From Alopecurus myosuroides (taxonomy: Eukaryota; Streptophyta; Magnoliopsida; Poales; Poaceae): DNA of 64,000 bases. Shown piece after piece: positions 29,544 to 38,374 of the stretch. The notes under the pieces were generated by a model. That model searched no databases and had not been told where the DNA came from. It was given only the letters and a program-made list of their open reading frames with translations. The first letter of the stretch is position 1. Each line of letters starts with the position of its first letter. The stretch lies in NCBI GenBank assembly GCA_028641055.1, contig CM054057.1, positions 725,165,411-725,229,410 on the forward strand, in the 5' to 3' direction. The position numbers and the translations under genes are program-made.

Positions 29544-30025
29544 TGTTACAAATCGTAGGCGCTTAGTCGATCTACCGAGGACCCAGCAATCATAGCAATG
29601 ATGACGACACCGAGATTTGGTAACGCAGTTCGGGGAACTCGACTACATCTGGGGGGCATGACTATGGGCGCTCCTCCCCATCGATACCGCTGCACCGGCC
29701 GCCTTGGTCGCCGGCACAAGCCGTCGGCTCCCCTTGCGCGCCTGCTGCGATCAAGTCGTCATCGACGACAAGCCCGCCGAGGCAATACAGACGCACCAGA
29801 TCTCAACGCCACGCCGGTCCGGCCGCCCCTACCACGGGCGCCGGACCGTCCCCTCGTGATCTTGTGTCTAGCCTACCAGCTTTCGTCGTGTCTATTTGGG
29901 CTACTCCCGGTGCCTTTATATATTAGGCCAGGTTACACGTGTCCGACTCAAACACCTAACCTTCCATTTAATTACAAGTCCTAGCGTAGCCCTACTCGTA
30001 CACATATTCGACATATATTCCAACA
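29544..30025 (-). repeat. 5' LTR of the element in the NLR
   Basis: 482 bp. The primer site complement GCTCTGATACCA lies immediately outside it at about 29530-29541. Its internal end contributes a few codons to the truncated NLR frame. Confidence 0.93.
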
Positions 30026-31081
30026 GTCACAAATTTGTGACCTTCTGTATGATGGCAGAGCTTTACTACTAAAAAGCTCCCACGCTTCCTCTTCACCCAA
30101 GAGCTTTAGATGATGGACATTGGTTTGCATTTGAATATGATTTGCAACAGCCTCTTTACGTGTTGTTAATAGCACCCTACTTCCGTTATTGTCATCCGGA
30201 AAGACTTTAGCTGACCTCTTTAATTGTTCCCAAGTGTTTGTTTGCCACACATCATCAAGAACAACCCAGTAATTTTTTCCTGATAGGGAGTCATGGATTT
30301 TCTTTGCGACCTTGTATTCGTGTTTTCTATCAGTTGCCTCTAACTGATCTCCAACCTCAGTGATTTGTTTTAAAATATCGTTTAGTATATCAATAACCTT
30401 GAGATTCTGGGATACAGTCACCCAAACAACTTCCTTGAAGCCTCCTTCGACTCTAGGTGAATTGTACACTTTTCTAGCAAGTGTGGTTTTCCCTGCTCCA
30501 CCCATGGCTACCAAAGACACAGCACTAAGACTGGGTCCTTCGTGAAATAACGTGTCCATTATTTTTGTAAAGTCATCCTCAAAACCAACAATAATATCGT
30601 CATCTTCAAAAATCTGTGGGACATGCACATCGTCCTCAATACTATTATCTAATCTAGCAACACCGAGATTAGCAATATTTAAGGTAGACATGTCATTCTT
30701 GATCTGACTGATCCTCCTCCTGACACCACGAATTTGAGCATTAACCTTATGAAGGGACACCAAATCGCTTGGCAAACATGCATACCTTGAGATGGCGCCC
30801 AAAAAGCCCTTTTTCATCTTGCTTCGCTTCTTGATGTACTCTGCAGCTTCAACAATGTTCTCAGCTTCAAAGGACGCATCTCTGAGCTGGCGGACGCAAA
30901 CAGCTATGGTTTTATTCCCTGATCTCATCTGCTTGTCGGCATCTCCAAGGAAGCCCTGCAGCCGCTGCAACTCATCCTTCAGGAGCCCCACTTCACCGGT
31001 GACAGCGCATAGCAGCGTCGTCTCCTGGACAGCAAGATCGCCAACTCTTCCGATCACGACAGAAACTGCAGATACTGCCAT

Positions 31082-32355
31082 AGCTCTAGGGATGGAGGTT
31101 CAAGTGATGTGTGGAAGTTTGCTCTGACCAAGTTGGATCTCTAATGAGTGTGAATCAATTTCTTAATCTTGCACATATATATCTCAATGAACAGATAGAA
31201 AATTTCATGCTAGAAACATACATCATTAGCACACTAGCAACACGGACGCGCCTGGTTTCCAAGGAATAGAAGTGAATGATTAAATAAAAGCTCCTTAGTT
31301 GACGTATGCTAAGCTAATTATTTTGGTACATATTTATATACATGAACAAAATACAACTACCGTATTTCAGCATGTTTCGGCATAAAAGAAACTTAATTGC
31401 AGTCTTGCAGAACACATAATTTGCAGATCTCAAGCATGCATGAGAGATTTACCTTAACAAAGAGGACACGGTCCAACTAGCTCGCTAAGCATCCACCAGA
31501 GACAAAGATGCAGCACCACCTAGTTTGGATGTTTCGTTTCATCGGCAGCTTGATCAGCTGTCCTACGCCGATCCGGGACCATCATATAAAAGGCTGTTGA
31601 AGAATCTCATTCTTTGCCCTGGTCGTCGGCCCCTTTTCCTTTTCTTCAACTTTAGAAAGTAGCTTTAGAGGTGAAAAACAATGGGAAAACACCACAACTT
31701 TCGTCCAATTTATACACTTTCTGCCTCGCTTTAGTTGTATTAACAAAGGTACCTCCTGATATTTCATTTCTGTGAGAGGATTGTTTTTATTGTGTAAATC
31801 AATAACCTTGCAGTGGATCCGCAGAACCATATAATTTATGTTTCTGCGACAATTTATGTTGATAAGAAGACAATTGTGAAGTTTTCTTCCGGTTGTTATG
31901 TTCAGAACAGATATTACGACAATATAAAAAGTGAGTTTTGCGTTAAGTCATTTTCACTTTACTAGTTATTCCATCGATCACTTGCTTTTGAAATTATTCA
32001 TCTAACCTTTGTGCTGATCTTTTTGCCACAAAAGGTGCTTTGCCCCTACCGCGTTTTGATGCGCAATTTCATGACGAGTCAATAGTCATGTTGCTTTGCG
32101 CTGGAGAAGCTCCGAAATGCACAATATCAGGGTCCTTCTTTAAGCTTCTTTGTGATAACCGAATTTTTTAGTTAAAAAATAATTAGCTTCTATTATGCTT
32201 TTTCTTGCTAATATCTAGTACTGCATGCATGAAAAATAATGGAGTTGATCGGACTTATTTGTACATGGTTGATAGATTAAATAGAAGCTAGCTAGTTTGT
32301 ACTAGTATGCATGTAACTAATCACCTAGTTAATCTGATTATTGGGTACATGTTGC
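31082..32355. other. Upstream region of the NLR pseudogene, no gene seen
   Basis: AT-rich sequence containing the presumed 5' UTR and promoter of the minus-strand NLR. I could not assign a TATA box with confidence and saw no coding region. Confidence 0.4.
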
Positions 32356-32418
32356 ATGTGCCCATGCATCGACACTTAGCACGTTAGCATAGGAGCATTA
32401 AAAGCTTAATATACAACT
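32356..32418 (+). mobile_element. Relic of a Tourist-like MITE
   Basis: ATGCATCGACACTTAGCACG and the following bases align with 19716-19778 in the intron 5 Tourist-like MITE. Only this part of the element is present. Confidence 0.6.
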
Positions 32419-32439
32419 AGTCCAATCTTGTTGGCCTAG

Positions 32440-32634
32440 ATTTGGGTGAATTGGAAGCAGACTTCTCTGAAGAGGAAATCTGGGCGGTTATCAAGAACTT
32501 GCCAGCGAACAAATCTCCGGGACCAGATGGGTTCACGGCCATTTTCTTCTAGTCTTGTTGGCTGTAATCAAAGTGGATTTCCTCACAGCGATTGCGCACC
32601 TTACCTGCTGTGACGGGCTTAATCAAGCCTATGG
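32440..32634 (+). mobile_element. LINE A, segment 1 (start of reverse transcriptase)
   Basis: Translation reads FSEEEIWAVIKNLPANKSPGPDGFTA, the plant LINE region leading into the reverse transcriptase, then in shifted frames towards an expected LIPKK motif. The frame is cut at 32635 by a DNA transposon and resumes at about 35257. Its 5' limit is not defined and the copy is truncated. Confidence 0.8.
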
Positions 32635-33856
32635 CCCTGTTTGTTTGGGCTGCAGCTGAACGACAACTAGAGTTGGTAGGTTGTGAAAAGCAGCTGGAGC
32701 TGGACGACTGGTGAAATGTAAAAATGTTGTTTGGCAACCTGCTTTTAGGATGGCTGGCAGACATGCAGTTGTTGGTGAAAGTCTAAAATACCCTTATATG
32801 CAGAAGATTATGTATAAGTACAGAACCTAACATGATTTTCGCTGATTATGCTTATTACTAGGTCAAATAATATGTTTCGCACAAGAAAAAAAATTCTTTT
32901 TATGTTTGTTAATAAATGATTATAATAAATAGAAGTAGACAAATTTATGAATATATATGCATCCTATAATTAATAAATGAGAGATTTAGCACTTAGATTT
33001 TTCATACTCCCTTCAATCAGGTTATTGTGCTCCTAGTGAATCCAGTGTTCAGTTCTACCGACACGTTTATGAATTGAGATATATATGTAATAATAGATGT
33101 CCAAATCAAAGACCGTGGACATATCGAAAACAACTTTATCAACAGTGCATGAAAACTTAAGTAGCAACCCATATTGTGTTCTGACGACTCAAAACTGTAT
33201 ACAGAGCTTGGCTCGTAGTGCCAGTAATACGAGGAACAATTGGAGCGGCTGATGTTGCCTCGATGTAGCAATTGGGGCGGAAGTGAACAAGGCTCGTTTC
33301 CGCTCAAGCTTGATACTGGCAGTCAAATCGGAGGCACTTGCTGACTTGCGTCCTTGAGGGCGTACGACGGCGGTGGCGCCTGTGGCGAGGTGATGGCGAC
33401 ACGTCAGCAGGCCCGCGAGCACCGAACTCCAGCGCGACCGGTCGAGCGGCCGAGGAGGCTGACGGCAGGATGCCGAGAGACGGAGAACGTAGCCGCATGG
33501 GGTAGGCGGGAGGAGTGTGTGGAGGTGGTGCGGCGACTGCCGGCCGGCGGCGCGCAAACCCAGCCAACCTCCTCTCGCGTGCGTGCAGTTCCTGCATGTT
33601 GGGGAACAGTAAGGCATCTCCAGCCGTTGCGCCCCCCCACGGCCCAAAACGCCGCCGTTTTGGGGCCGCCGCGGCGCCAAACAACGCTATTCTGGAACCT
33701 GGGGGCAGCGCTCCCAGTCGCGTTCCGAGCCCAAGAATCGGCCCAAAACAACGCAATTTGAAAAGCTAGGCGAAATTTATTGATTTAAGCAAATTGCGTA
33801 CATATTCGACGGAAATTTAAACTAAACTTTATTTTCGATCTACGCGGCGACTACCC

Positions 33857-34492
33857 TTACGCGTCGTCATCTTCAGCGGTGTCCTCGTCGCGGCGGTCCT
33901 TCACCACCAGCTGGTTGGAGGGGCCAGCTTCGCTCTGGCTCGCCGCGGCGAGCCAGCGTTGCTCCGCCCGCTCCGCTCGGGTTTGCAGGCGCAGCCGGTG
34001 CAGCTGCGCCTGCTCGGAGGGCGGGCGGCTGCGGCGCTCGCCCTGCAGCGCCACCTGCCGCCGGTCGGCCTCGTAGAGGGCGATGATGCCCGCCTGCTCG
34101 GCCGAGGCAGCACGCGCGGCCATCTGCCGGCGCACCTCTCGCGCCGCTTCCTCCCTCTGGTGTGTCTCCAGAGAGGCCCGGATGGCGGCCGCCTCCGCCG
34201 CCTGCGCCGCCTGCTCGAGGACGCCGCGAACCTCGCGGTACGCGTCCTTGTTCTGCGACGTCTCGAACGAGTGCAGCCCGGCGTGCTGCTCGGGCCATAC
34301 CGGCTGCCGCCTCACCTCCCGCCTCCACTGACGGGCAGCCCGCCGTGCTTCTCGTGCCTCGTCCTGCTGCGGCTCCGGCGCCACCTGCTGCGGCTCCGGC
34401 GCCACCTGCTGCGGCTGAAGCTGCTCCGGCGCCGCTGGCTGCAGCTCGTCGTCGTAGTCGCTATCGGGCCACGCGTCCCAGAGACGATCCAT
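33857..34492 (-). CDS. Unrecognised 211-aa acidic/arginine-rich protein carried by a TIR element
   Basis: An open frame extends from 34792, but I choose the Met at 34492 because a TATA box (34579-34586) lies 87 bp upstream of it and inside the longer frame. The protein begins MDRLWDAWPDSDYDDELQP, followed by a Pro/Gln repeat (two units of QQVAPEP at about residues 26-40). A long highly charged region follows (about residues 45-190) rich in Ala, Arg, Glu and Gln, which looks like continuous helix or coiled coil. The tail is acidic (KDRRDEDTAEDDDA). I know no domain that fits. There is no signal peptide or membrane segment. It is not a transposase or the Myb-like second protein of Harbinger elements as far as I can see. 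It could be an element-encoded accessory protein or a captured host exon. Confidence 0.5.
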   Translation of the reverse strand: MDRLWDAWPDSDYDDELQPAAPEQLQPQQVAPEPQQVAPEPQQDEAREARRAARQWRREVRRQPVWPEQHAGLHSFETSQNKDAYREVRGVLEQAAQAAEAAAIRASLETHQREEAAREVRRQMAARAASAEQAGIIALYEADRRQVALQGERRSRPPSEQAQLHRLRLQTRAERAEQRWLAAASQSEAGPSNQLVVKDRRDEDTAEDDDA

Positions 34493-34578
34493 TGCGGCGA
34501 GGGTGAGGACGGAGAAGATGGAGAAAGAACGGCGAGGGAGGAGGCGAGAATGTGCGTACGGGGAGGGGGCGGGCACCA

Positions 34579-34586
34579 TTTTTATA
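34579..34586 (-). promoter_or_regulatory. TATA box for the frame at 33857-34492
   Basis: TATAAAAA on the minus strand in a GC-rich setting, 87 bp upstream of the chosen ATG. Confidence 0.55.
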
Positions 34587-35146
34587 GCTTGGCGGGCCAG
34601 TCGCCGCGCCGCGCGTGTCACCGCTGCCGCCCCGCCATTAATCCGGCAGCCTTTGACCGGGGTGCATGCACTGGCCGGCCGCCACGCCATAACTCCGGCA
34701 GCCTTTGACGGCGCGGGCGCCGAGAAGGAGGTCACGGGCGGTGGCTTCTGTTCCCGCGCTTTCCCGTCGCGTCGCTGACCGAGCTGGCCCACGCGCGCGG
34801 CCGCGCAGTTTCGCCCCCCCAGGCCGAACCCAGCGGGCTGGGTTTGGCCTGGGTGCCGCGGCGCTATTTAGCGCCGAAACGGCGCTATTTGGGCCTCTGG
34901 GGGGGCCGAGTGGTGAAGAAGCGGCGCTATTCGCCGTTCCGCCGCGAAAAAAACCCCCCGGGGGGGCTCTGGGGGGAACGGCTGGAGATGCCCTAAGGAG
35001 ATGGACTGTTCATGTGAACCGTTTTCATTTCTCTTCACGGTGGCATTTGAACGTAAATAGTTTATATTTTAGGGACATAGCCATATACCGGTTCGATTTT
35101 AAGTTCCAAAGCTGCGGACAGGCGCTTCAGCTTCTAGGGACCCAAA

Positions 35147-35193
35147 ATTTTGATGTTTGGCTTTTTTTTTTGAAACCATTTTGATGTTTGGCT
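35147..35193 (-). mobile_element. Micro-insertion of a LINE tail (15 bp) with 16-bp target duplication
   Basis: ATTTTGATGTTTGGCT occurs at 35147-35162 and 35178-35193. Between them are 15 bases which on the minus strand read GGTTTC followed by nine A. This is what an extremely 5'-truncated LINE insertion leaves, and the LINE tails at 36511-36525 and 24254-24274 end with the same TTTC plus poly(A). Confidence 0.7.
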
Positions 35194-35251
35194 AGGCCCG
35201 TGCTTCTAGGGACCCAAAAGCAGTAGAAGCTCTAGTTTCAGCCCAAACAAA

Positions 35252-35297
35252 CAGGGGCGCCTTCATACCAAAGAAGGAAAAGGCGATAGACATTGCA
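35252..35297 (+). repeat. Left 46-bp target-site duplication of LINE B
   Basis: Matches 36526-36571 with four differences in 46 bp. It covers the last bases of the DNA transposon and the next stretch of LINE A (IPKKEKA). Confidence 0.85.
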
Positions 35298-36525
35298 TAC
35301 AAAAAACGATATTTTTTCGGTACGGTCAGCTTATCATACTGAGTGGGACTTTCAACATGGCAGGAAGCTAATACGTACGAGTGGCCCGGGATCTTCTGAT
35401 ATTAACCCGGTTTGGGATCGTCTATGGAAATTGAGAGTGCCAGCCAAGGTCAAAATTTTCGGTTGGAGATTGCTTCATGCCACAATACCCCGTGGGAGTG
35501 TTCTGGCTAATCGACACATCACTTCTGATTCGGTGTGCCCGATTTGTAAAACCCACTGTGAGGATCTTCGTCACACTTTCTTCACATGCGCTCGGGTACA
35601 GGAGATTTGGGATAACTTGGGACTATGGCAGGACATAAGGGCCATGGCGGATCAGGAGCGAGAGGGATCGGGAGTCCTCGAACTTCTCCTCCGCGAGGAT
35701 AAACTACATGCCCCTATTTCGGAAGACTTAATGGCTCACGAATTAATCATCACGACTTGTTGGTACATGTGGTGGGAGCGTAGGAAAATTTTCCGACAGG
35801 AGACAGTGTCAAAACCTGCTTTCACGTCACAAGCTAATTTGGCTATGACACTTAATTACTATAGATCTTGCAAAAAGAATACAAGGATTAGAAGGCATGG
35901 ATGGCAAAAACCGAGGGAAAGTTATGTTAAACTTAATTTTGATGCCTCTTTTAATCCACAGATGCTTACGGGAGCTACATGATCGGTGATCAGAGACGAG
36001 AAGGGCATGTTCTTGGCGGCTTGCAGTAGGGGCATCACACATGTTTCAGATGCTAATGCTGCGGAAGCTTGGGCGCTTCAGGACAGCCTGATTCTAGCAG
36101 GAGAGATTGGTTGCAATAGAATTGAGGTGAATGGTGATTCTATGGATGTCATCTCAACAATCAAGTAGGGTGGTATCTCTTATGGTAATGATGCGGCCAT
36201 CTTCGAGGAGTGTACCTTCCTCGCCCATAATTTTACACACATTGTTTTTTAGCATAGCTCTAGAGATTGTAACGAAGTGGCTCATACCCTAGCTAGAAAA
36301 GTGGTGGGATCCTTCTCTACTAGGTGGATCAAGGCCCCCCCTGATTTCTTGCTTGAACGTTTAGCTTCTAATGTAAGCCTCTTTGAGGTAACAATGTAAT
36401 GTGTTTTGGCTGCAAGTTTTCAAACGCAATCTTTTCCTCTCAGGGTACCTAAGGGGACTGAGAGGTTTTTAATGAGGCGGGCTTGCTAGCTTGTTATTAA
36501 TGGTAAAAGTTTCAAAAAAAAAAAA
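35298..36525 (+). mobile_element. LINE B: 5'-truncated LINE with zf-RVT and RNase H, poly(A) tail
   Basis: A frame of 229 codons from 35293 reads zf-RVT (WDRLWKLRVPAKVKIFGWRL, then CPICKTHCEDLRHTFFTC). The RNase H-like RVT_3 domain continues in the same frame: VKLNFDASF with the first Asp, DANAAEAWALQDS with the Glu, IEVNGDS with the second Asp, DCNEVAHTLARK. Premature stops interrupt it at 35980, 36166 and 36250. The coding part ends near 36400 and the copy ends in a 12-A tail (36514-36525). It is flanked by 46-bp duplications, so it inserted as a unit into LINE A just beside the DNA transposon. Confidence 0.9.
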
Positions 36526-38374
36526 CAGGGGCGCCCTGATACCAAAGAAGGAAAAAGCGGTAGACATTGCAGATTTCCGCTCCATAAGCTTAGTTCATGG
36601 TTTCACAGAAATCTTCTCAAAACCCTTGCAAATCGCGTCTCGCCAATGTTGGATACTCTCATAGCTGTCAACCAAAGCGCCTTCATCAAGGGAAGGTCTA
36701 TACAAGACAACTTCATGTTTGTGAATCAACCGACAAAGACTTTCCATAGGAAGAACATCCCTTCATTATTTCTCAAGTTGGATAATTTGACTCTGTCTCA
36801 TGGCCCTTTCTTCTGGAGGTTCTTCGAAGGAGAGGGTTTGGGCCACGCTTCTGATCTTGGATCACGCTGATGCTCTCGTTTGCTAACACTCGAGTTCTGA
36901 TCAACGGCAGCCCGGGCGAAAAGATTTGGCATTGGCGGGGTCTTCGCCAAGGGGATCCGACCTCTCCCATCTGGTTTCTGCTCGTAATGGATGTTCTCAG
37001 TGTAGTTTTTTGTAAGGGGGGGGGGGGGGGAGAGGGGTCTTCCAAAGTCTGTAGCGTCTCGGTATCAGACACATACTCTCTTTTCGCGGATGACACATCG
37101 ATGTTCCTCAGACCAGACAAGAACGAACTGACAGCGGCTGGGGCTCTTCTTGACCTCTTTGGCGAAGGTTCAGGGCTAATATGCAATCTCGCCAAATGCG
37201 CCATCGTGCCTATCGCTTTCAATGATCTAGACTTGCAGGAGATGATTCAAATTTTTTTCCTTCCTGCTCACTCAATTCCCCTGCAAATATCTTGGATTGC
37301 CTATTCCGCTGACACAGGCTGCACAAGGCTGATTTTCAACTGCTGATCGACAATATCGCTCGCAAGCTGGCTTCTTGGAAGACACAGATGTTTACACCCA
37401 GAGGGAGAATTATTCTCATACAAACGACGCTCTCTGAAATCGCAGTATATCATATGTTCTCACCTGATCTACCGGCTTGGGTGATCAAACAGATCAATAA
37501 GATATGCCGGAAATTCCTATGGCATGGAACATCTGACACGAGCAATGGGCACTGTTGAGTCACATGGGCTCAGGTTTGTATGCCTAAAAAATTCAGCGGA
37601 CTCGGAGTGCACAATCTCAAGGCTCTGAATGGCGCTCTGAGGATTAGATGGCCTTGGCAAGAGATATCTGGCCATCTCCACTCTTGGTCCGGGCTCCAAT
37701 TCAAAATTTCATCGGAAGCAGAGAGTATGTTCAAAGCTGCAACGGAATGCTTAGTGGGTAGCCGAGAAAAAACCTCCGTCTGGTTTGCTTGCTGGTTGGA
37801 GGGAAGTAGTCCATGCCAGATCGCCCCTGTCTTATTAGCCTTCGCGAAAGCCCGCGGAGCAAAGAGGAGAACAATCAAAGAGGCACTGCATGATGGCCAG
37901 TGGATCAAGGATCTGCGTGGGAACCTTACGCTCCCCGCAATTGTGCAGTTCATGCAATTATGGGGAATGTTGCAATCAATGCCTCCGCTCTCGAGCGAGG
38001 AGGATGAATTCGTCTGGCGGTTGAAAGAAATGGCCAGTATACGGCGACATATTCTTACCGTGCCTCCTTTCTCGGGCGGATTGAACAAGACTATGCCCAA
38101 TCTCTTTGGAAAAGCATAGCACCACTCGAGAAGAAATACTTCACTCGACTGGTTATGAGGAATCGATGCTGGACCGCGGATCGGTTGGAGAAAAGAGGGT
38201 TGCAAGGGCCCTCTAAATACGCTCTTTGTGACCAAGAGCATGAAACTATTGATCACTTGATGATCCAATGCCCCTTCACCAAAGAGTTTTGTTTCAGACT
38301 ATGCCTAATCAGATCCAAACCAGACATTACCCCGGCTAATCTCATGACGGTTAGATCGGGGTGGACAGCTACAC
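36526..38374 (+). mobile_element. LINE A, segment 2 (reverse transcriptase to zf-RVT)
   Basis: After the right-hand copy of the 46-bp duplication the reverse transcriptase resumes: DFRSISLVHG, SAFIKGRSIQDNFMFV, GLRQGDPTSPIWFLLVMDVL and the catalytic SLFADDTSMFL (F in place of the usual Y of YADD). A thumb-like region follows with YLGLPI and QINKICRKFLWHG, then zf-RVT (NRCWTADRLEKRG, ALCDQEHETIDHLMIQCPF) to about 38300. There are several frameshifts (about 36790, 37300, 37555, 38040) and an in-frame 15-G run at 37016-37030. The copy is interrupted at 38375 by LINE C, so its 3' end is outside the window or lost. Confidence 0.88.
37016..37030 (+). repeat. Homopolymer run of 15 G inside the LINE A reverse transcriptase
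   Basis: Fifteen consecutive G between VVFCK and the downstream SVSDTYSLFADD part. The two flanking parts remain in one frame across it. Slippage or assembly error is possible. Confidence 0.85.

Larger units (their letters stand above)
27202..30025 (-). mobile_element. Non-autonomous copia-type LTR retrotransposon inside the NLR
   Basis: Two 482-bp LTRs (27202-27683 and 29544-30025) frame a 1860-bp interior, with a GTCAC duplication at 27197-27201 and 30026-30030. On the minus strand the 5' LTR is followed by the primer site TGGTATCAGAGC, and GCCAAGGTGGAGTT precedes the 3' LTR, the usual copia polypurine context. So it lies in the same orientation as the NLR. No gag or pol domain is readable in the interior; short frames there look like chance. 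By hand I count 9 differences between the LTRs. Confidence 0.93.
25761..31081 (-). pseudogene. CC-NB-ARC-LRR (NLR) disease-resistance gene, disrupted
   Basis: Intracellular immune receptor of the RPM1-like class. Exon 1 starts at 31081. The Rx-type coiled coil is followed by the NB-ARC: P-loop AMGGAGKTTLA, RNBS-A VVWVTVSQ, kinase-2 YWVVLDDVW, RNBS-B GSRVLLTTR. After an LTR element (27202-30025) the same frame resumes with GLPLALKVLGGYL, RNBS-D CFLYLSSFPEDY and the MHD-equivalent VRIHDILRDW. Exon 1 ends at 26690 (donor GTAAGT); a 92-bp intron (26598-26689) leads to exon 2 from 26597. The LRR begins NLRTLIGFRFSPLL and then loses frame at about 26385, a net two-base loss, before continuing in another frame (LRELELGGY, LPEGLLLLPSL) to a stop at 25761. 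Either lesion alone should abolish full-length product. A truncated CC-NB protein ending inside the LTR (366 aa, 29981-31081) could still be made in principle. Confidence 0.92.
33613..34993. mobile_element. Nested TIR element with TAA duplication, carrying an ORF
   Basis: Left end GGCATCTCCAGCCGTT, right end AACGGCTGGAGATGCCC, flanked by TAA at 33610-33612 and 34994-34996. Terminal type and duplication point to PIF/Harbinger. It is very GC-rich, with runs of C on the left and G on the right just inside the TIRs. It encodes one protein on the minus strand, not a transposase. Confidence 0.8.
32635..35256. mobile_element. Large TIR DNA transposon inserted in LINE A
   Basis: Ends CCCTGTTTGTTTGGGCTG and CAGCCCAAACAAACAGGG are perfect inverse complements. 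Start resembles the Harbinger element at 14254 (both have TGTTTG-TT-GGCTGC), so PIF/Harbinger is likely. The target duplication is blurred, since GGC is the only sequence shared on both sides. No transposase is seen. The interior holds a second TIR element (33613-34993) and a GC-rich block (33240-33600) with overlapping frames but no known domain. Confidence 0.78.

Noticed and set aside
33189..33761. Several overlapping frames of 115-163 codons on both strands
   Set aside because: High-GC sequence keeps many frames open at once; none shows a domain or a preferred start.
33959..34708. 249-codon + strand frame opposite the 211-aa frame
   Set aside because: A GC-rich antisense shadow; the minus strand has the TATA box and the less biased acidic start.
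37570..38268. 232-codon minus-strand frame opposite LINE A
   Set aside because: It is the antisense of the zf-RVT-encoding part of LINE A, which has recognisable motifs on the + strand.
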